Source: Epiperipatus broadwayi (Eukaryota > Onychophora > Udeonychophora > Euonychophora > Peripatidae). Taken from it: a DNA stretch of 64,000 nt. Below are positions 50,163 to 62,246 of the stretch, piece by piece; the first letter of the stretch is position 1, and every line of letters begins with the position of its first letter. The stretch covers positions 62,001 through 126,000 of the forward strand of contig JAQFVV010013374.1 in assembly GCA_028023455.1 (NCBI GenBank). Direction: 5' to 3'. The translations under genes and the position numbers were made by a program. The notes beneath the pieces were generated by a model. It was not told the origin of the DNA, ran no database searches, and saw only the letters and a list, made by a program, of their open reading frames with translations.

Positions 50163-51168
50163 AATCCAGCAAATAGCAGACTCTCTAGCCAATACCTATA
50201 TGTCAGTATATTCTAAGATTCAATTAATTAACAGTTTGATGATGACTAAGATAGTTTACTTTATGCCAGTGGTTGCTTTCTCAAAGGCTTTTATCTCTAA
50301 AATTAAGACCATTTGCAATCAGCTACTATGGTCAAGGAAAGTCGTGGCAATATCAATGGCAAAACTATGTCAACCACTGAATAAAAATGGTTTGGGGTTA
50401 CATGATATTGGTATTTTTGACAAACAGAGAATGAGAAACAATATAATTGATATTGTTAAACAATTTCCAAAAATTAAGCAGCTCATAGAGGTCATTCCAA
50501 CTGATAAACCACCACCAAAAAAATTATCATATTTTGAACAATTAATATATCATTGTAAAACAGAATCAAAAATCCCAGAGCAATTTATTAATAAGTACAA
50601 ATACTGGGAAATTTATGAACTAATAAATGAAGATAATAACACAATTGCTTTGGAACCGATACTGGGAATTAATAATAAACAACTGGTTAAAAGGTATAAA
50701 CGATGGGCCTTAGAACCAAAGTTTTTCAATTTTCTGATAAAACTTAACTTATCTGCATTACCTACCACATATTTTCTTTGCCATAAAAGATTGTATACAT
50801 CAATTGATCCCTTTTGTGGGTTATGCCATCAAGCTGAGGAAACCCTATCACATCTGATATATCACTGTGAGGGACTTAGGCAGATAAGAAATCTGATAAC
50901 TAGCAATTACAGGAAGTCTAATGTAACAATGCATCAATTAATTTCTGCATTTAGAGAGGGATTAACACCAAGTGTCAGGGCAGCAACCTTTGTGCTCTAT
51001 GCATACTGGTGTACTAGATGCACCTTCCTAATTGGTAACAATTCCAGGAGGCATCCAGCTACTTTTTCAAATAAACTTGCAATGATACAGAAAAGGGATA
51101 AGACACTGGCCAGACCTGACATTTATGCAGCCACCTGGTCATTACTTAAGATTAAATCAATGTTATAG
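50128..51168 (+). pseudogene. LINE ORF2, C-terminal part with zinc knuckle
   Basis: From about 50160 this frame carries the RT thumb (QIADSLANTYMSVYSKIQLINSLMM begins it) and a long C-terminal domain. The domain includes CGLCHQAEETLSHLIYHC (C-x2-C-x8-H-x4-C, about residues 229-246), the C-terminal finger common in APE-type LINEs. It stops at 51166-51168. The remaining ~590 nt to the microsatellite form the 3' UTR. Confidence 0.85.
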
Positions 51169-51759
51169 TGACAAAAATGATAAAACTCTTAGGAACCGGT
51201 ATAGTGTGTTTTTTTTTTTTGAAAACCTGAAATCTTGAAACATCAGTGAATTCTGGGAATAGGACACATTTAAAAGGAACATAGGACCCAAAACTTGGGA
51301 GTTAGATCTAATAAGATCTTTGTAACACCAGTTTGAACATTGTAAGTTGGAAAAATAAAACATTATAAAGAAACTTAGAAGGATAAGCATGTCAAATTAG
51401 CAACAAGGACAATTTAGCAACAATTTCCCCCTTCTGTTATAAGTGATTGATTTGCTAATGGGGTTCAAATGATAAATTATATCATGACCCATTTGAGACA
51501 TAAAATAAAATGAAAATTGTGTTATAACATTTGGACTGTTGACCTAGGCAGAATGGACAATCCAGGATATTATATGTAGACAAGAACTATGATTTAAGCT
51601 CATGTAAATCCAGAAAGAACTCTAACAAAAATGACAATGTAAATGTTAAAATTTGTAATCAACTTGTAGCAGTTAATTTACTATGTAACCACTAATGTTG
51701 TATTCTTTTGAGACAATAAAGAACTTTTGAAACATCATCATCATTATCATCATCATTAC
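51169..51759 (+). other. LINE 3' UTR
   Basis: Non-coding, with an AATAAAG near 51716 and a CATCATCATCATTATCATC run just before the AAT tail. No structure was assigned. Confidence 0.75.
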
Positions 51760-51925
<166 letters not shown>

Positions 51926-52443
51926 TACAACTTCTATTACTTAAAACCAAATATTATTACAAAAGATAATTATTTGAAGAAAATATTTTTAAGTAATGTG
52001 CATAAATATACATATATACGTGCTGACACACTCCACTCACATAAATATTATTAAAATATAAAATTATTAAATATATATATATAATGTTTAAATTTATCTG
52101 ATAACATTAAATTATTTAATAATTTTGAAAGTTTTAAAGTTTTTCTTATAAATTTAATTGCTTTATCTCTGTAAATATTCAAAGCCAATTTTTTTCAAAT
52201 TTACTGATGGTTAATAATACATTTTTTTTTTATGCAAGATCATTTGAACTCATCAATAGTATCCTTTTGATAAACCAAATATATTTTAACAATAAACAGC
52301 CAGATAGATTAGTATATAGATAGATAAAGTAAATAAAAAATTAAAATGATAAAAAGGTGGACAAGTAATGCGTAATTTAAAAATATCAAGTAATATATAG
52401 ACAGACTGATCAAAAGATAGATTAATAAATAGACCTTAAGAAT

Positions 52444-52972
<529 letters not shown>

Positions 52973-53009
52973 GAATTCATGTTTATCTGTGAAACAAATG
53001 AAGTCATCA

Positions 53010-53395
53010 GATCTAGTGAACATTAATATAATTTACTGGACAATGTACATAATTAAACAGACCAATGGTAGGAGAAATTATTATACTCTTTTCTGTGGCT
53101 TTCCTTGTTTTTAGCAATAAATGAGCTAACTTTTCATTCAATACAGACCAGGGAATATTCAGTTCAGTTCTGATGTGCAGATGGTGAAGTTCCATCTGGC
53201 AGCTACAGCTGTCTATGAACTCAAAAATTGACACATAGCTTAAAAGAAAACTTACATTCATGCTATTAATTTTTGGACCTTTCTATATATTTTAAACATA
53301 TTTTAGAATTATGTTAGATTATCTTACATTAGTTTATACTATTTACACAATAAAGCAAGCAAAATTAATTGGAATTGCCTTCACTAATATACAAC
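53010..53395 (+). repeat. 5' LTR remnant of the old gypsy element
   Basis: Ordered matches to 57880-58185 include CAGACC, ATGAGCTA, a TTTTGGACCT-like part and AAAATTAATTGGA. The left end is lost against the GATA array. Confidence 0.55.
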
Positions 53396-53442
53396 AATTA
53401 TCTATTGATTAGGATGAAACATATTTACTCAAATACTTTGTA

Positions 53443-55440
53443 ATATTCACTAAGGCTGTAACCTCAGGAATATGTGTCTGAAAAATGTGAAGGTAGAGAC
53501 CTCTACAGGTCTTAACCACAAGCTTATGCCTTGGAAGAAAAGAGGGGAACCCTTTTTTACTTCAACCTACTTTTATATATGAATAAGTGAAGCTGAAGTG
53601 GTTAGATCTAAGAGCATGAAGCTATTCAATACTTCACTGATTAAGTCCACAATTCCTATTATACATTATTACTTGCGAAATCTATTCATATATAAAAGTA
53701 GGTTGAAGTAAAGATGGGTTCCCCTCTTTTCTTCCAAGGTGTAAGCTTGTGGTTAAGACCTGTAGAGGTCCCTACCTTCACATTTTTCAGATGCATATTC
53801 CTGAGGTTACAGCCTTAATGAATATTACTTAATATAATAATAACTGAAACACAGGCTTATTATATACCTGTGTCTATATATGTAATATAGGGTATATGAG
53901 CACAGACTTTCAGATGACCCATCATTCTCCACTCTATCTGATAACACTGATACACTCAAGCACATATATGCTGAAAAGATAAATAATCACCAATATACAT
54001 ATTTCATGCTAAACCAGCAATCATCAGTTGGTCCAGATTATCATCTCCCACACATATATACTATAAGTGTTCAGATATATATATATATATTAAGATAGAC
54101 AATCTTCATACTTTAATGGACAGGCTCCAATCTACTACACACTCCAACTCTTCAACCATCCATCCAATTGAAAATCTGATGATGGAATGCTCGAATGCCA
54201 CCCTGAGGCTGAGATTCTTGTCACACCCATGTTGACCTAAGGTCAATCTGAACCCCACATGTACAGGACATAATCCATTTAATACATATGCAAGGATGGG
54301 CAGACATCTCTATAATGTAATAACTGAAGAGTTGGAGTGTGTAGTAGACTGGAGCCTGTCCATCATAAGATTGTCTATCTTAATATATATCTGAGCACTT
54401 ATAGTATATATGTTTGGGAGATGATAATCTGGACCAACTGATGATTTCTGGTTTAGCATGAAATACATATATTGGTGATTATTTATCTTTTCAGCATATA
54501 TGTGCTTGAGTGTATCAGTGTTATTAGATAGAGTGGAGAGTGATGGGTCATCTGAAAGTCTGTGCTCATATACCCTATATTACATATATAGACACAGGTA
54601 TACAATAAGCCTGTGTTTCAGTTATTACATTATAGAGATGTCTGCCCATTCTTGCATATGTATTAAATGGATTATGTCCTGTACATGTGGGGTTCATATT
54701 GACCTTAGGTCAACATGGGTGTGACAAAAATCTCGGCCTCAGTGTGGCCTTCAAGCATTCCATCATCAGATTTTCAATTGGGTGGACGGTTGAAGAGTTG
54801 GAGTGTGTAGTAGATTGGAGCCTGTCCATTAAAGTATGAAGATTGTCTATCTTAATATATATCTGAGCACTTATAGTATATATGTGTGGGAGATGATAAT
54901 CTGGATCAACTGATGATTGCTGGTTTAGCATGAAATACTAATATCGGTGATTATTTATCTTTTCAGCATATATGTGCTTGAGTGTATCAGTGTTATTAGA
55001 TAGAGTGGAGAGTGATGGGTCATCTGAAAGTTTGTGCTCATATACCCTATATTAATATAATAATGTGCGTTTAAAATAAATCTATAGTTACAACTTTAAA
55101 TTATCGTAATAGATTTCTTACTATAAGATCTTTTCATTGACTCGTTGTAAATTGAAAGATTTCGAGAGTAATAATGTATAATAGGAATTGTGGACTTAAT
55201 CAGTGAAGTATTGAATAGCTGCACGCTCTTAGATCTAATCGCTTCAGCTTCACCTATTTATATATAAAAGTAGATTGAAGTAAAGAAGGGTTCCCCTATT
55301 TTCTTCCAAGGCATAAGCTTGTGGTTAAGACCTGTAGAGATCCCTATCTTCGCATTTTTCAGACGCATATTCCTGAGGTTACAGCCTTAGTGAATATTAC
55401 TTAATATAATAATGTGCATTTAAAATAAATTTATAGTTTC
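53443..55440. mobile_element. 2.0-kb foldback with 12-bp TSD
   Basis: The left arm starts at 53443 (ATATTCACTAAGGCTG) and is mirrored by the right arm at about 55170-55396. A third, partial copy in the right-arm orientation lies at about 53690-53835. A ~44-nt unpaired tail follows the right arm (55397-55440), and the same tail follows the internal copy, now split by a later insertion. AAATACTTTGTA flanks both ends (53431-53442 and 55441-55452). No protein is encoded. The host sequence is the old gypsy element. Confidence 0.85.
53842..55051. mobile_element. 1.2-kb foldback nested in the 2-kb foldback, 13-bp TSD
   Basis: The blocks run A-B-A'-B'-A'. A is about 53842-54150 and B about 54151-54326. 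The inverted A copies are about 54327-54645 and 54796-55051, with inverted B between them. TTAATATAATAAT flanks it at 53829-53841 and 55052-55064. The uninterrupted version of the target survives at about 55399-55430 in the outer element, confirming the insertion. On the minus strand it starts flush with an arm and ends in a ~43-nt tail, as the outer element does on the plus strand. Confidence 0.87.
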
Positions 55441-55789
55441 AAATACTTTGTATATTTTTATAAGCAAATGAATGACTATGAAGTGAAATAGCAAATACTT
55501 GCCAAGACAAAGTTTTTTCTCTTAATAATGGCTTGAGTAGAGTCTCTCAAAAAAACCTAGTCCAAATTGCTTGGAAACCTAATCAGTGTATTTGAAAAGA
55601 CTTTCTTTTTATATAAATACTAGTGAAATAAAATCCAAACTAAAGTTGGCAATACTTATGCCTGTGAAGCAGGTATATACCTGTTTCTGACATCACAAGC
55701 AGCACCATTACAATTTTTAAACTAATGTTTGATATGACCTTAGAAGTTATGCGCAAGCCTCAGATTACAATTCAGACATATAAATTCAA

Positions 55790-56165
55790 ATTATTTTTAA
55801 TGAGGAAGCTATGTGTCTGAATAACAAAGGTGTCATTAACTTATGATTTTGGAATATTTGTTGAAAAAGCTCTTACATATCAATTTGTGTGGTAATAAAG
55901 ATCATGCAAAAAAACGGATTATAAATGAACTCCAATATTAATATGATACTGCATTATTTCATATGACCTTTGCTCAATACATATGTAAAAATAAAAATGG
56001 CATGACAAAAATGTGATCAAAGGCTAAATGAAGACAGTATTCAGATATACAAAATTCCAAGCAACTGCAAAACAAATGAAATTGTTACCATTGCAATAAA
56101 AATCACTTAGGTAGTCTGTGTATGCATATCAAAACTACCTGTCTTACAATAAGATAACAGAATAG
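55790..56165 (+). pseudogene. Gypsy gag remnant with zinc knuckle
   Basis: Across frames it reads TYDFGIFVEKALTYQFVW, then AKKRIINELQY and MTFAQYICKNK. These match the order of the gypsy gag C-terminus (C-x-F-G, leucine-rich R-D-R-L-V segment, L-L-x-E, L-T-F). NCYHCNKNHLGSLC follows (about 56080-56122), a C-x2-C-x3-H-x4-C knuckle. Stops are frequent and the call rests on order and spacing. Confidence 0.55.
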
Positions 56166-56199
56166 TAATAATGGTTTACCTAATAACCAAACCGATCAA

Positions 56200-56394
56200 T
56201 TGATTAGCAAAAAGTTAAATCTAAATGTGCATAATGAGCAAAATAAAGTCCCAGATTTTAAGAAACTAGTCACTGATAATGGCATTTTTGTTACAATGGA
56301 GATTAATTCTAGCTCAGCTATATTCATTATATTAAATAAGTGTTCATCACGAATAACTAGAAATCAAAAGATAAATATGAAGCTGACTTCATAA
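56200..56394 (+). pseudogene. Gypsy protease remnant
   Basis: An open stretch of 64 codons contains GIFVTMEINSSSAIFII, matching the hydrophobic-D-[ST]-G-[SA] protease entry, with the catalytic D-T-G changed to N-S-S. It follows the gag knuckle, as expected. Confidence 0.5.
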
Positions 56395-56539
56395 CTATGA
56401 TTATCAAGACAATATGCAGAAAGAACCTAAATATATAAAATTGTCATTACTTGTTTCAGTAAGAGAGCCTAATAACTTAATGGATTAAAACTAGTTTACA
56501 ACAAAGCAAATTGAGTTACTAGTTAAATGTAAGGAGAAG

Positions 56540-57260
56540 TCAGTAATAAATATGATCAATTTAAAAAATAGTAACCAAGTAACAGTAAAGTATTAGCTAA
56601 TTGAACACAAATTGACCAAACATATAAACTCCTGAGTAAATGGATATGCACTAAGTAGTCAAATAACAAAACCACAATATGTTTATAAAACTTTTGGATA
56701 AGAATGCATGATCTATCTATTAAAGATGAATATATCTTAAGGGACAATCAAAGTATCATACTGCACAGCAGCTACAAACAGAGCAGCTACAAACAGATCT
56801 TAATGTTATTGCATTATGGTTATCCTGGAATAATTAAATTAAAAATACATGCTAGTTCTTATGTTTAGTGATCTATCTTAGACTGTGATATAGAATATTC
56901 ACTACACCATTGTCAGGATTCCAAAATAAATCAAAACATGCCAGCTAAAATCAGGGACCCTTGACCTCAGATAGATAAATCCTGGTAATGAATCCATTTA
57001 GGTTATTCTGGACTTTGAAAGGTCATGGAATTTTTCATCATTGTAGATGCCAACTTTAAACAGATTGAAGTAGCTACTATATCCAGCTTCAAACACTAAA
57101 CATGATTTATCTTTGAGAAAATTATTTGCAACTGATGGTTTACCTTTGACTATTGTTATCAATAATGGACTATCTGTCCAAGTAATGAAATCAATCACAT
57201 ATTGGCACTTCCATTTCACTCAAAAAAGAAAATTATAAGCTAATCATCTGATGTAAAAGG
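56540..57260 (+). pseudogene. Gypsy integrase remnant
   Basis: Reading across stops gives a GTIKVSYCTAATNRS...YGYPGIIKLK block (the linker and H-x-G-H-P-G zinc domain, with both His changed). HHCQDSKINQNMPAK follows (second zinc half), then IHLGYSGL...MEFFIIVDANFKQIEVATIS. The last block is the core entry, with the first catalytic Asp changed to Gly but the V-V-D-A-x-x-K pattern recognisable. The core continues until about 57260. The minus-strand ORF at 56998-57219 is a shadow. Confidence 0.7.
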
Positions 57261-57797
57261 TTAAAAAAAACTCCAATATAAAACTTTAAATGACTGGAAT
57301 GTGCACTTAGCTAGAATGCTGCTAATCAACCCTATCCACTATTCATTGCAAAATACTTGCTAAAATGTTAATGAATCAAAGTAGTACATGAAGCAGCTAA
57401 TTATAGCTACTTCAAAAATGATACAAAGATTTTATATTGTATGTATCCTGACTATCTACTATTGTAGATGAAAAGGGTTAACACTCACTAATAATAAAAA
57501 CTCCAGGTCAATTTTATAGATGGCATAAGGATCAACTTCATGAGCCAGCAGTGAAGCATTATAACCAGACTTCATATATCAACAAATAGAAATTCCACTA
57601 GAGGATGGCAATCAAGAGCCAGACTATATGGAAGTTTCATCAATATTAGAATTAGAGATTGCAACCAGGCTTAGGATAAGGAAAGAAAACAGCCTGATCA
57701 CTATTAAAAGAAGTGGTATAAAAATAGAAAACTGCTAACATAACTTTTAAAATATGATATGACAATATGTTACTTATTTCACCCAGGTGAGATGGAA

Positions 57798-58185
57798 TGT
57801 TGTAACCTCTTTTCCCTTGAAAAAAGTGTACTTGTCAGTCAAATCCCAAAAAAAAGTAGAAAATGCCATTCATTGATCTGCATATATAGTCAAGCAGACC
57901 TATGATTAAAACAGAGGAATTAATAAATTCTACTCTATGGTCTGTCACTTTGTTCTTAACCAGAAAATGAGCTACCTCTAAATTCAACACCAACCAGGAA
58001 GATTCAATTGGCTGCCTACAATCACTTCAACTTACACATAACATAGAAGAAAACTTAATTTCTGGACCTACCTATATGTTGTAAATGAACTCTATAATGG
58101 TTGAGTGAAATCGTCCTATGCTAGTGTATATTATTTGTACAAGTACAATAAGCACTTAAAATTAATTGGAGTTGTCTTTAATAGA
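57798..58185 (+). repeat. 3' LTR of the old gypsy element
   Basis: It starts TGTTGTAACC after a purine-rich GGTGAGATGGAA, a classical gypsy polypurine/LTR junction. It matches the 53.0-53.4 kb remnant in order. The right end is estimated from where the match stops. Confidence 0.6.
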
Positions 58186-58571
58186 TAGATTATTAAGTTT
58201 TTTTTTAATTTTATTTAAAAGTTTTTTAATTATCTGGGTGAAAACCTTAAACTGAAAAATGTATATATTAAAAAAAAATCTCTTAATTTCTTTTTTTTTT
58301 TTTTAATTTCGTTTGTACTACCATTTATTGACAGATTTTGCTAATTTTTTTTTGTGTCTGTTAAATTTAATTTCCTGTAATTTTGTATTTTAGTTAAAAA
58401 ATAATCTATTGAGGTCAGTATATTTGCAAGATTATTTTGAGATAAATTTTGAATTAACTAAAAATTTAATTTTTATTTGAGTTTTTAAGATTCATGATGA
58501 TTATATTATTTTATATATATCATCTAATATTAAACTATGAATGCCTTCAGAAAAAATTGAACTTTATTTAA
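58186..58571. other. Gene-free AT-rich DNA
   Basis: Poly-T/A-rich sequence; nothing recognised. Confidence 0.5.
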
Positions 58572-58937
58572 TCTTTCCAAATACATTCAACTGTTAGTAA
58601 TAGCACATAGGTTAGTATATAACACACCATTCTGAGTGTTATTATTCTTCGCTCTTCTTTTGCTGACCTGACCAGTGACAGTATTATAATGGAAATCAAA
58701 CCTTTATCTTTAAATTCTTGAATATTGAATTTAAAGTAATGCTCTGAGCTATTCTGTTAAAGGTAGTTAGTTAGAGTGTTACCTGAATCTAAAGAGTGCA
58801 AGTTTGATTCCATAGTGGTACCATTACTACTCAAGCCAGCAACCTCTGAATAAGAGAATACCAATCAAAATGATGTGATATATCCTAACCAATGTCCTAT
58901 TATTAACAGTTGAATGTATTTGGAAATTTAAAAGTTT
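58572..58937. mobile_element. Foldback with tRNA-like head in its loop
   Basis: About 58575-58690 is mirrored by 58815-58937; the best-kept part is CCAAATACATTCAACTGTTA and its complement. In the loop, 58777-58820 on the plus strand has an A-box-like TAGTTAGTTAGAGTG and a B-box-like AGTTTGATTCC. No exact target duplication was found. Confidence 0.6.
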
Positions 58938-60855
58938 GAATTTTTCTTAAGACATTAAATCAGAACTACCCCAAGAAGATGTGAACAGTGTGACAGCTCT
59001 TGTTCTCACATTTATCATGGTTCCACACCTGCATAACATGCATCATTTGTGAAAGGACAAAAACAAATGAAACAGTTTAGTGCTTATTAAATGAAACTAT
59101 ATTTGTGGGTGTGTCAAAACTGTGCAATTTGTAGGCCTTGCACTGATTATCACGTACTAAGTAATACAATTGTAGATGTACTAGTCACATAATGGTGCAC
59201 ATGTTTCATCTAGGTGCAATGCATATATCCAGTGTCACTGCATGGGTAAGAAGCAACTGTATGCAAGGTAAATTTTAGCACTCATCCCCACCCCATTCTG
59301 TGAAATAAAATTTGTAAATTAAAAGAAATTTTTTTAGCACTTAAAAAAAAACAAATTAATATGACATTAGACATTTAATGTGTTTGGTGAATACCTTACA
59401 TGTTTTATTCATTTATTTCTATCAAATAAACAGATATTAAACTACATGCTAAAATAAAACAAATTAATTCTTAAAAAGTAATTTTTGAAACAATAACTTA
59501 AAACAAAAGTATTTATTTAGTAAATTTGAATGTTTTTATTTTTATTTTGAATTTTTTTTTTTTTACTTTTTGGTCAATCCTGTAAAATTACTAGGAGAGA
59601 TGGAAAATATCTGCAAATAAGATGTTTTTTTAATAACTGTTTTTATTACATTTAAAAGAACCACCACCACATATACATATACATGAAAATATTATACCAT
59701 CTCCCTCCCCTTTTTGAGCAAGATCTGATATTATATAAGTAATTATCTTCTAATTTATTTATTTAAAAATATTATCTACAACCAGAGTATGATTCTGAGG
59801 AATGCTTGCTTTTGAACTCCATCCTATATAATGAGGAGAAAAAAGACTCTGGCTTGTCTCCATTATCCTTTCTGAAGTGCAATAGTTGTAAAAGCTGACA
59901 TAACTCTTAGACTTATTTATTCATACTTAAATCAACTTTAGTCAACATATCAATAATTAGTTAAAAATAGTTTATTTGTTTAAAACTCATTCAAAATCTC
60001 TCATGTATAAATTTATTTATGTTTTCTATCACATTAAGTAAGTTATATTTCTTCAATAATAAAATATTTACACTATCATTTATTTTTTTATGTGCATGTT
60101 ATTTCACCATTAATACCTATAATTTATTGAATATATTGTTTGCTATTTCAAATTTTCATACTTACATTATTTATTAAATTTATATTTCATTAGGACCATA
60201 GATCAATTTTAAATAACACTACTGTTAGAAGTTTTTCATTCCATTAGCAGCAACTTATTAAAAATCGATTGAGTATTTTGAATCCAGAAACTCTTACATA
60301 TAAGTTGTTTACATTTTCTATTAACAAAAATTGAAAAATATTTAAAAATATTTTATTATTTATTTTTTAAAGCTTATTAATAACTAAGTTTTATTCTGTA
60401 TACTTTATTATAGAGTTCAACAATTACAGATTCAGCCTGGATTTATTTAAGGGAAGAAATTTTAAATTTGTATACTTAGATTGTTTATTTGATAAATTTT
60501 TAGAAGTCATTAAAATGCCTTGCTCTTTTTTTTTTTACTCATAGGTTATATTGGATAACTATTAAAAAAATCAAACAGTTTGTTCCACTAAGTATATTTT
60601 TTAGACTTAAAATAGTGCAATCATGTAAGGGGTTTATTACAATAAAAAGAATTGCATTAAATATCAATATCATGAAATTTATTAAGAATTAATTGTTTTG
60701 GCATACCATAATATCTTTTCAAAAATTGTTTTTTTATTCATTCTGGGTTTTTTTAGATTTGGACTGTAATATGGTTTAGTAAAAGATGTAAAAATATAAT
60801 ATAACATAATAAAATAAAGATCATATTGTTATTAAAAATATCTTGCACAAAACAG
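58938..60855. other. Gene-free AT-rich DNA
   Basis: No gene. A block at about 59370-59510 (CATGCTAAAATAAAA, then TAATTTTTGAAACAA) is a diverged direct copy of about 61940-62150. Confidence 0.5.
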
Positions 60856-60859
60856 TAGC

Positions 60860-60920
60860 AGAATTGAACCTAGCATCCCACATTCTAAATACTGCCACTC
60901 TACCAACTGAATAATACATG
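60860..60920 (-). mobile_element. tRNA-like head (SINE or tRNA pseudogene)
   Basis: The minus strand reads TATTCAGTTGGTAGAGTGG (D-arm/A box) and, about 30 nt later, TAGGTTCAATTCTG (T-arm/B box). No acceptor stem pairs. Confidence 0.5.
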
Positions 60921-61029
60921 TGAGCTTTGTAAAATACCATTGATAAAGATAATTTTATCACACAGAGAATTACTGTAAATATGAGGCAATATTTTTAAAA
61001 CAAGTTTTTTTTTTTTTCCATGTGTCATA

Positions 61030-61085
61030 GCATCAGCCAGGAAGCAAACCCGCTAACCTGGTTGTGCTGACCTCTTGACCACCAA
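61030..61085 (-). mobile_element. tRNA-like head (SINE or tRNA pseudogene)
   Basis: The minus strand reads TGGTCAAGAGG (A box, 61071-61081) and GGTTTGCTTCC (B box, 61040-61050), with a locally higher G+C content. No full cloverleaf was found. Confidence 0.5.
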
Positions 61086-61158
61086 GTTTTATTTTTAAAT
61101 AAATTATTTGTAATAATATATTAATTTTTACATAAATTAGTCCATTTAAGTAAAAGTA

Positions 61159-61745
61159 ATTGGGAAATCTAAACATTTTTATTTAAATATAAATTTTATT
61201 AATTATAGCAACAAAAGGGTGTTGGCTTGTTTGGTTTTGCACAACGGTAAAGTATATATGAAATATATTCCAAGGTTTGACTTTTTGTCACACAAGTCTA
61301 AGTAAAGAAGAATTCATCTAGTATTTAAATGAAAAATATTTGCAATCACAACATGTTTCTAACAATAAAGTGATTTGGAAATCTAAATATTTACATATAG
61401 GTCTTATTAATTATAACCACAAAATGACATCGGAACAGTTCGGTTTAGCTTAATGATAAGACTATATATGTACTATATTTCAAGTTTGAGGTTTAGACAA
61501 TTGTCATAATTAGTCTAAGTAAAAAAGTATTTCTATCAACTTTCAATACAAAATATTTGTACTCAGAATGTATTTCTAACACTGAAGTGATTCAAAAATA
61601 TAAACATTTTTATTTACATATAAATTTTATTAATATTTATTTTGGTGTTTTGCACCCCCATTGTAAAGTGTGTTTGCACTCTGCACTACTCGCACACCCA
61701 CATATGGTGTCCCTGCATATATCTAAATCTTTTATAAAGTTTTGG
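61159..61745 (+). repeat. ~215-bp tandem repeat with tRNA-like segments, ~2.7 units
   Basis: Units start near 61159, 61371 and 61588 with a GGAAATCTAAA-type phrase and TATTAATTATA. The first two contain a GGTTTNGC...AANGNTAAG phrase followed by AGGTTTGA or AGTTTGAGG, resembling A and B boxes. The array may have grown from a tRNA-derived SINE. Confidence 0.6.
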
Positions 61746-62246
61746 TCACGTTAAGATGAAATGTGATGTTATATAATTGAAATTAAAATATTCATAAATT
61801 AAAAATAAAAAAGTAAGTAATTAATGTTATATTATCGTTTTACTATACTTTGATCAATATTGTAGTTATAAATTATATTTAATTTTTCAAATTTTAACAC
61901 TTTTCTGCTGCATTTCTAAGAAAAAGTTGGAAATGTGCTTCACTTATTCAGAATTTCGTAAATATCTTACGTGCTTTATTAATTTATTCTACTCTTTTTG
62001 AAAGGAGATGATTTATTTTATAGCATGTGTGAAGACAGTTTATTTCCACAATATTTATCATATGTACACATCGCTATATTATCAATTATTCAATGCTAAA
62101 ATAAAATAATGTTTTAAAAATAATTTTTGAAACAACTTAATAAGAATATTTACATAATAAGGTAAGTAGAAATTTATTGTATTGTAAATTTTTTATAATT
62201 TTATTGTTGTATAAGACAATATATTATTTTTATGTAATCCTGAAAA

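Larger units (their letters stand above)
53010..58185 (+). mobile_element. Old Ty3/gypsy element with nested foldback insertions
   Basis: Related sequences at about 53010-53395 and 57798-58185 look like LTR remnants. Between them are a gag knuckle, protease and integrase remnants in order, each with many stops. RT and RNase H are missing between about 56400 and 56540, which leaves no room for them. The 2-kb foldback at 53443-55440 interrupts the leader region. It is much older than the elements at 16-21 kb and 26-33 kb. Confidence 0.7.

Noticed and set aside
60860-61085. Functional tRNA genes
   Set aside because: A- and B-box-like words are present but no acceptor stem or complete anticodon arm could be paired.
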